From Micrococcaceae bacterium (GTDB taxonomy: Bacteria; Actinomycetota; Actinomycetes; Actinomycetales; Micrococcaceae), in NCBI GenBank assembly GCA_003486025.1, contig DNHA01000152.1, positions 7,288 to 16,838 of the forward strand: a DNA stretch of 9,551 nt, read 5' to 3'. This document shows positions 5,589 to 9,551 of the stretch, in pieces. The stretch's first letter is position 1; each line of letters opens with the position of its first letter. The translations under genes and the position numbers were made by a program. The notes below the pieces were generated by a model. It was not told the DNA's origin. It searched no databases and saw only the letters and a program-made list of their open reading frames with translations.

Positions 5589-6686
5589 ATGAGCGCGACT
5601 GTTCTGCAACGTCATTTGTTCGGCCCGGGTCCTTGCAACCCTTACCCAGAAGCAACTGCTGCGCTGGGTCTGCCTCTGCTAGGACACCTGGACCCTGAAT
5701 TTATCGCACGCATGGACCGTGTAGGCGACGGGCTGCGAACTTTGTGGGGTACCAAGAATTCGCGCACCTTGCCGCTCAGCGCTACCGGTTCCGCCGGTAT
5801 GGAAGCTGCATTCGTCAACACCATTAATCCCGGTGACGTCGCGGTGATCGCCATCAACGGACTGTTTGGCGAGCGGATGTGCGAGGTGGCCTCGCGCGTC
5901 GGTGCAGAAGTTGTTCGTGTGGATCATGAATACGGAACTCCAATTGACGCCGAGCGCGTAGCTGCAGCTCACCCGAACCCAACGGTTATCGCCGGCGTGC
6001 ACGCCGAGACCAGCACCGGTGTTGTTTCCGACATTGCTGCGCTGGGCGCTATCAAGGGCGATGCATTACTGATCACTGACGCTGTCGTTTCCATTGGTGG
6101 CATGCCTGTGCTGGCCGATGAGTGGGGCATCGACATCGGCTATGCCGGAACCCAGAAATGCATTGGTGTGGCCCCGGGCCTTGCCCCATTCACCATTTCG
6201 GACCGTGCTTTCGACCGCCGTGTGCAGAAACCGCAGTCCTGGTACTTGGATCTTGGACTGCTCGGCGGCTATGCCACCGGCAACACCGGTGGCGGACGAA
6301 CCTATCACCACACCGCGCCAGTGGCCATGGTGGCTTCTCTTGAAGCAGGTATCGATCGAATTCTCGCCGAAGGATTGGATGCGGTCACCAAGCGCCACCA
6401 AGAAGCTGGTAAATCCTTGCAGGACGGTATCGAGGCGATGGGCCTGGAGCTGTTTGCAGCCGAAGGTTACCGACTGCCGCAGCTGACGACAGTAAAGGTT
6501 CCAGAAGGTGTGGACTCGGCGAAGGTCCGCGCTTACTTGCTGGAGCGTTTCAACATCGAAATCGGTGGGGGCGTTGGACAGTACGCGAACTCCGTATGGC
6601 GTATCGGTTTGATGGGACCAAACGCCAATCCTTCCTCGGTGGCACTGATCCTTGCATCATTGAAGGAAGCCATCGACAAGGCCTAA
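5589..6686 (+). CDS. Class V PLP-dependent aminotransferase (alanine-glyoxylate / ureidoglycine-glyoxylate type)
   Basis: The 365-residue protein is a fold-type I, class V aminotransferase. The N-terminus FGPGPCNPYP and LLGHLDPEF (31-39) are typical of the alanine-glyoxylate/serine-pyruvate/ureidoglycine-glyoxylate group. TGSAGMEAA (66-74) binds the PLP phosphate, HAETSTGV (138-145) lies beside the ring, and D164 in ITDAVVS contacts the pyridine nitrogen. The Schiff-base lysine is K190 in AGTQKCIGVAPG. R338 in VWRIGLMG is the expected substrate-carboxylate arginine. The likely reaction is transfer of an amino group from a small amino donor to glyoxylate or pyruvate. The exact donor (alanine, serine, ureidoglycine, pyridoxamine) cannot be assigned, because no purine-degradation or serine-cycle genes are nearby. 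It stands alone between a terminator and a hairpin, with AAGGAG upstream of ATG 5589. The plain LLGHLDPEF favours a glyoxylate-using enzyme. Confidence 0.9.
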   Translation: MSATVLQRHLFGPGPCNPYPEATAALGLPLLGHLDPEFIARMDRVGDGLRTLWGTKNSRTLPLSATGSAGMEAAFVNTINPGDVAVIAINGLFGERMCEVASRVGAEVVRVDHEYGTPIDAERVAAAHPNPTVIAGVHAETSTGVVSDIAALGAIKGDALLITDAVVSIGGMPVLADEWGIDIGYAGTQKCIGVAPGLAPFTISDRAFDRRVQKPQSWYLDLGLLGGYATGNTGGGRTYHHTAPVAMVASLEAGIDRILAEGLDAVTKRHQEAGKSLQDGIEAMGLELFAAEGYRLPQLTTVKVPEGVDSAKVRAYLLERFNIEIGGGVGQYANSVWRIGLMGPNANPSSVALILASLKEAIDKA

Positions 6687-6704
6687 GCAGGTCAAGATGT
6701 AGAT

Positions 6705-6754
6705 TCAAGAGGTCGTGGCGTGTACCTAAGTTTGAGGACGCCGCGGCCTCTTGA
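6705..6754 (+). terminator. Long hairpin after the aminotransferase gene
   Basis: TCAAGAGGTCGTGGCG (6705-6720) pairs over all 16 positions with CGCCGCGGCCTCTTGA (6739-6754), with two G-U pairs and an 18-base loop. It lies 19 bases after the aminotransferase stop. There is no T-run afterwards (CTCGTTTC), so if it terminates it does so without a canonical U-tract, or it serves as a 3'-end stabiliser. Confidence 0.6.
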
Positions 6755-6762
6755 CTCGTTTC

Positions 6763-8147
6763 ATGAGTAATTCTCTTATCCTTCACAACATAGTGACTCT
6801 TCGAATTGAGCTAGTCGGCTCAGAACCAGTAATTTGGCGCAGACTTGAGATCGCAGACAACGTCGCACTTGACGAAGTTGGGCTAGCGGTGCAAATTGCT
6901 ATGGGGTGGGAGCATGCTCATATGCAGGCTTTTACCAACCTGCGTCCCTACTCGGAACTCGGTTCTACGTCGGCCATTAAATGGTATGACGAGCAAATGC
7001 GCGCCTAGAGCGGCGACGGAGAATCTCGAGAAGACACCACACTGGGACAGGCCCTACGGGCCGCAGCTGATGAACTCTATTTTGAGTACGATTTTGGTGA
7101 TGGCTGGATCCATCAAATCACTGTTGAGTCTCGACGCGGGCTGAAGCCTGACGATTCTAAATATAAAGTTCTGGTTGGTCAGTTACGCGGTGCTTTGGAA
7201 GACAGTGGAGGAATTGGCGGCTGGTCCAACAAGCTAAAGATATATCGCTCCACGGAACGTTATGACGAAAACGAAGAAATCGTGGATTGGATGAAGTGAC
7301 GCGGGGGACCGTGGAAAGCCTTTGATCCAGATACCTTCGACATTGATTTTGCCAACGCGCGCCTGAAATTTCTGGCCGACGGTTTCATCGGCGCTAACGC
7401 GGCAGGGCAATGGGCCGCCCGTTTCCACCAGGGAATTCGGCAGCACCTGTCCTTAGTGTTTGCACATTGCCAAATTGGACTCGCGCCTACCGGCAAAAAA
7501 TCCCGGAATCGTTTGTCGAGCTTCTGCAGCATTTTACTGCCCTGGTCGAAATGTGCACGGACCCGGGTATCGCCCTGACCAAAGCCGGCTGGATGCCCCC
7601 AGCAATGATTGCCGAGTTGATGACTCGTTGCGAATTGAACGGGATTGATTAGGAACGGGGCAAGGTGAAGCGGGAAGTTGATCTGGCCACCATTTCAATC
7701 ATGCGCGACGTAGTTACCAAGCTTCGCCTGATCCGAAAGTACAAGGGTAAACTTGTCGCCACAAAGCTTGGCTCTTCACTGCTCCAAGAACCACTGGCGA
7801 TGGTTCGCTATATCCTCAAGGAACTGCGCTCAGTAGTAACAAAGGACGTAGAAGTTGATGCGGCATTTTCGGAGTGGGTACTCTGCGCCGGCGGCTACAA
7901 CCTGGACGGATTTACCAAAGCTACAACGGCGGCGAAAGAGTACATTCATGTATCGGAGGTTCATGAAAACTTTGGCTACTGGGACCCGAACCTTCAAGCC
8001 CCCATTTCCACAGACAGCTATATCCCCAGAATGGAACTGTGGCATGTGATCGGACGGCTCATGGATTTCAAGTACTCCAATGCCGGTAATCGTCAGGCGA
8101 TTTACGACAGGCGTCAAGAGATTTCGCGATTCATTCTGGAAGCCTAA
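6763..8147 (+). pseudogene. Broken plasmid pRiA4b ORF-3-like protein gene
   Basis: The reading starts with an N-terminal pRiA4b ORF-3-like domain: VTLRIELVGSEPVIWRRLEI, then VQIAMGWEHAHMQAF. After an in-frame TAG at 7006-7008 the same frame continues without a gap through the domain's hallmark YFEYDFGDGW (around 7078-7107) and LEDSGGIGGW. A TGA at 7297-7299 is followed in the same frame by GPWKAFDPDTFDIDFANARL. The frame then changes somewhere between about 7400 and 7500; codon starts move back by one base, as after a single-base deletion. It resumes with SFVELLQHF and GIALTKAGWMPPAMI (about 7566-7610). A second TAG at 7650-7652 is again read across in frame, into LRLIRKYKGKLV and a final domain ending at TAA 8145-8147. 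Long actinobacterial pRiA4b-like proteins have this same order. The restored product would be about 460 residues. Function is unknown in the family. No good ribosome binding site precedes ATG 6763. Confidence 0.85.
7665..8147 (+). pseudogene. Longest intact 3' fragment of the pRiA4b-like gene
   Basis: GTG 7665 opens a 160-codon frame that automated tools may call a separate gene. Its beginning (VKREVDLATISIMRDVVTKL, then RLIRKYKGKLVATKLGSSLL) matches the C-terminal part of long pRiA4b ORF-3-like proteins, where a short Leu-rich helix precedes a charged KxKGKL turn. It lies in the same frame as the preceding open stretch, separated from it only by the TAG at 7650-7652, and has GGGGCAAG rather than a proper ribosome binding site upstream. 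I read it as a remnant rather than an independent protein. The last 70 residues (SEVHENFGYWDP, YIPRMELWHVIG) are well preserved, so loss of the gene seems fairly recent. Confidence 0.6.
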
Positions 8148-8297
8148 TTTCTCCTACTTGCCAGCCTTCGGCACGTTCGCATCGGTACAGAGATGTGCGA
8201 AAAGGATCATTCCAATAGTTTGTTGAATGTTGTACTTAAATTTCAATTCATGAGGTTCAACTGAAAATAGTTTGTCATGTTTCAGGATATTCTCTCT

Positions 8298-8311
8298 GGT
8301 TAACGGTAACC
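8298..8311 (+). repeat. Small palindrome upstream of the DUF4282 gene
   Basis: GGTTA (8298-8302) and TAACC (8307-8311) flank ACGG, an operator-sized inverted repeat 44 bases before the TTG start. In the same 207-base gap a 10-base direct repeat AATAGTTTGT occurs at 8214-8223 and 8266-8275. A TATTCT at 8288-8293 could be a -10 box, with no good -35. Nothing else is recognisable between 8148 and 8354. Confidence 0.3.
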
Positions 8312-8354
8312 TCGAACAGGTCAGTCGCATCCCCGAGAGAAAGGTGATTGAACA

Positions 8355-8795
8355 TTGAAAGCACTATTCGATTTTGGTTTCCGCAAATTTGTCACGCCGT
8401 CCATAATCAAGATTATCTACGTCCTGATTATGATCATGTTGGCAGTGGGCTACATTGCCTTCACCGTCATGGCCTTTGCGAACGACGTCATGTTTGGCAT
8501 CTTGGTGCTACTCATTCTTGGCCCGCTATTTACGCTGATCTACCTCGCGTTGGCGCGTGCAAGCTTGGAATCGCTTATCGCGCAGATCCGAACTGCAGAG
8601 AACACCTCGGAGCTTGTGCGTCTGGCTGGCGGTACTCCTCCGAGTGAGCAACAATTCGGCGCAGTCCCTCCACACCCAGCCGCGCCAACGAACCCACAGG
8701 TGCGCCCCGCGGCTCAGCCGGACCCGACACGTCCGGTGAATCGTCAGAACCCTGACGGCGGACAAACCCCACCTGAAAATCCCTACAAGCAATAG
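8355..8795 (+). CDS. DUF4282 domain membrane protein with Pro-rich tail
   Basis: The 146-residue protein begins MKALFDFGFRKFVTP, the characteristic opening of DUF4282 proteins. Two membrane helices follow at about 18-40 and 46-67, and then the conserved segment LESLIAQIRTAENTSELVRL (71-90). Residues 94-146 form a polar tail rich in Pro, Gln and Asn, probably disordered and cytoplasmic. The function of DUF4282 is not known. The TTG start at 8355 is chosen because it gives the family's exact N-terminus. GAGAAAGG (8336-8343) upstream serves as ribosome binding site, and the nearby GTG at 8344 runs into a stop after four codons. It is a single-gene unit between the broken pRiA4b-like gene and the convergent uspA. 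Confidence 0.85.
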   Translation: MKALFDFGFRKFVTPSIIKIIYVLIMIMLAVGYIAFTVMAFANDVMFGILVLLILGPLFTLIYLALARASLESLIAQIRTAENTSELVRLAGGTPPSEQQFGAVPPHPAAPTNPQVRPAAQPDPTRPVNRQNPDGGQTPPENPYKQ

Positions 8796-8796
8796 C

Positions 8797-8813
8797 GCTA
8801 AACGGTATTTAGC
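8797..8813 (+). repeat. Small hairpin after the DUF4282 gene
   Basis: GCTAAA (8797-8802) and TTTAGC (8808-8813) form a 6-bp stem with a 5-base loop just after the stop codon, followed by AATAAAAAAC. It is too AT-rich to terminate alone and lies beside the strong terminator at 8825-8865. Confidence 0.35.
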
Positions 8814-8824
8814 AATAAAAAACA

Positions 8825-8865
8825 GAAGCCGGGTGTGCAAGAGAATCTCTTGCACACCCGGCTTC
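8825..8865 (-). terminator. Bidirectional terminator between DUF4282 gene and uspA
   Basis: GAAGCCGGGTGTGCAAGAG (8825-8843) pairs perfectly over 19 bp with CTCTTGCACACCCGGCTTC (8847-8865) around a 3-base loop. Read on the minus strand it is followed by TGTTTTTTAT (plus-strand 8815-8824), a proper U-tract for uspA. Read on the plus strand it is followed by AGTTTCAATT, a weaker tract for the DUF4282 gene. It therefore serves two convergent genes. Confidence 0.93.
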
Positions 8866-8879
8866 AGTTTCAATTATTT

Positions 8880-9281
8880 CTACCAGGTGCCGTCGGCCTT
8901 CACCGAAAGGACCGGACAGCCTGCCTGCATCAGGATGCGTTGCGCGGTACTGCCCATGATGAATTTGCCTACCGTGGTTCGTTTTCGCAAACCGATCACG
9001 ATGAGCTGGGCACGTTGCGCTTGGGCAACTCGCAGTACCTCGTCTGCAGCATCGTGACCTTGTGCGGAGCGTTCGATCCAGAAATCTAACCCCGCCGCGG
9101 TAAGCCGTTCTTCGAGGAGGTGAAATTCTCGGGCATCAATCAGTCGATCATCGACCAATGCGTCGCCCTTGGAGGAATTGACCACCACAAGTTTTACCTG
9201 CGCACGTTGTGCTTCGACGATTGCCTGCTCTAACGCTGCTTCTCCTTGTGGAGTGGGCAGATATCCAACTACAACTGTCAT
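8880..9281 (-). CDS. Universal stress protein, UspA family
   Basis: The 133-residue protein is a single UspA domain. It opens with MTVVVGYLPTPQGEAALEQA, where family members usually have a VGxDGS-type start, so the Asp/Ser pair is replaced here. The ATP-binding loop is IGLRKRTTVGKFIMGST (96-112), corresponding to G-2x-G-9x-G(S/T). G97 and G110-S111 are present but the second glycine is K100, a variant I associate with Arthrobacter-type UspA proteins. CPVLSVK (122-128) is the typical last strand. The start ATG overlaps the stop of the upstream gene as ATGA, with AAAGGA (9288-9293) as ribosome binding site. Co-translation with the transporter gene suggests that it senses state for, or regulates, that transporter. 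It ends in the strong terminator at 8825-8865. Confidence 0.9.
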   Translation of the reverse strand: MTVVVGYLPTPQGEAALEQAIVEAQRAQVKLVVVNSSKGDALVDDRLIDAREFHLLEERLTAAGLDFWIERSAQGHDAADEVLRVAQAQRAQLIVIGLRKRTTVGKFIMGSTAQRILMQAGCPVLSVKADGTW

Positions 9282-9551
9282 GGCTTGTCCTTTCCATCCA
9301 GAGCATCGTCAGCCGAATGGCGTCCGCTCGATGGCTGCTGAGATTCGACTTTGTCCAGTTCGTCTTCACTGATCATTCCACCTGATGCGAGGCCCGCGGT
9401 GAGCTCCGAAGAGCCTCCACGTGCTTTGCGAAGGATCGAGAGGATCAATGGGACGAGCAGCACAATGGCAATAATGATGTACACCGTGACGGCTACTGGT
9501 TCGCTCCACAGGCCTGAAATCTCACCAGCACTAAGCTGGAATGATTTACGC
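9278..9551 (-). CDS. Probable TctA-type tripartite tricarboxylate transporter permease, C-terminal end (partial)
   Basis: The minus-strand frame is open from the window edge to TGA 9278-9280. It shows RKSFQLSAGEISGLWSEPVA, then one hydrophobic helix (VYIIIAIVLLVPLILSIL), a basic RKAR and a 45-residue acidic/Ser-rich cytoplasmic tail. The order of an LRKS-type segment, a G-x-x-x-x-L-W/F-x-x-P-x-A motif and a last helix matches the C-terminus of TctA, the large membrane subunit of tripartite tricarboxylate transporters for citrate-like anions. tctA followed by a UspA gene is an arrangement I recall from other actinobacteria. A GTG at 9484 could start a 68-residue small protein, but the frame stays open and protein-like upstream of it, so a C-terminal fragment is preferred. 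The tail beyond the last helix seems longer than in most TctA proteins. Confidence 0.6.
   Translation of the reverse strand, partial: RKSFQLSAGEISGLWSEPVAVTVYIIIAIVLLVPLILSILRKARGGSSELTAGLASGGMISEDELDKVESQQPSSGRHSADDALDGKDKP

Noticed and set aside
7006..7652. Possible programmed stop-codon read-through (TAG/TGA recoding) in the pRiA4b-like gene
   Set aside because: Two different stop codons plus a frameshift are present, there is no sign of a recoding element near them, and the family does not carry selenocysteine or pyrrolysine. Ordinary gene decay is simpler.
8526..8873. A minus-strand open frame over the DUF4282 gene
   Set aside because: It lies antisense to a recognised gene and runs through the strong terminator; its composition is that of a shadow.
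9278..9484. A complete 68-residue membrane protein starting at GTG 9484
   Set aside because: The frame stays open and protein-like up to the window edge, with a TctA-like segment upstream of the GTG, so it is better read as the C-terminal end of a larger permease.
1..9551. CRISPR array, tRNA, rRNA, insertion sequence or integrase
   Set aside because: I saw no regularly spaced repeats, no cloverleaf-like sequence with a conserved T-loop GTTCRANNC, no rRNA-like stretch and no transposase or integrase motifs.

Overview
The window looks like chromosomal DNA of a moderate-GC actinobacterium, most likely a member of the Micrococcaceae (Arthrobacter/Glutamicibacter type). This rests on the truB - membrane protein pair - ribF - rpsO order, a possible leaderless GTG start, frequent GTG/TTG starts, and a DUF4282 protein and UspA of actinobacterial style. 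The genus is an inference.

Left part (1-1292): a small class I SAM-dependent methyltransferase is followed by about 600 bases without an intact gene. That stretch carries what looks like a decayed minus-strand membrane-protein gene, with two in-frame stops and one probable single-base frameshift.

Core part (1293-5400): truB (tRNA pseudouridine-55 synthase) is followed by two translationally coupled four-helix membrane proteins of unknown role. Next come ribF (bifunctional riboflavin kinase/FAD synthetase), a second methyltransferase almost abutting ribF, and rpsO (ribosomal protein S15). rpsO has its own extended -10 promoter, a structured leader and a strong Rho-independent terminator. All of these read on the plus strand. 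pnp, the usual gene after rpsO, is absent from the rest of the window.

Right part (5401-9551): a class V PLP aminotransferase of the alanine-glyoxylate/ureidoglycine-glyoxylate type stands alone, closed by a long hairpin. It is followed by a broken pRiA4b ORF-3-like gene: one ancestral reading frame interrupted by TAG, TGA and TAG codons and one frameshift. Then comes a DUF4282 membrane protein. A 19-bp perfect hairpin separates this from a convergent minus-strand pair: uspA and the C-terminal end of a probable TctA-type tricarboxylate transporter permease, whose stop codon overlaps the uspA start.

The core genes serve translation (pseudouridylation, S15) and flavin cofactor synthesis. The right part reads as a more variable region with gene decay. 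I found no rRNA, tRNA, CRISPR array, transposase or clear defence system, and nothing that amounts to a convincing new multi-gene system. The most useful observations are the two decayed genes, the synteny break after rpsO, the possible leaderless truB start and the coupled transporter-UspA pair.
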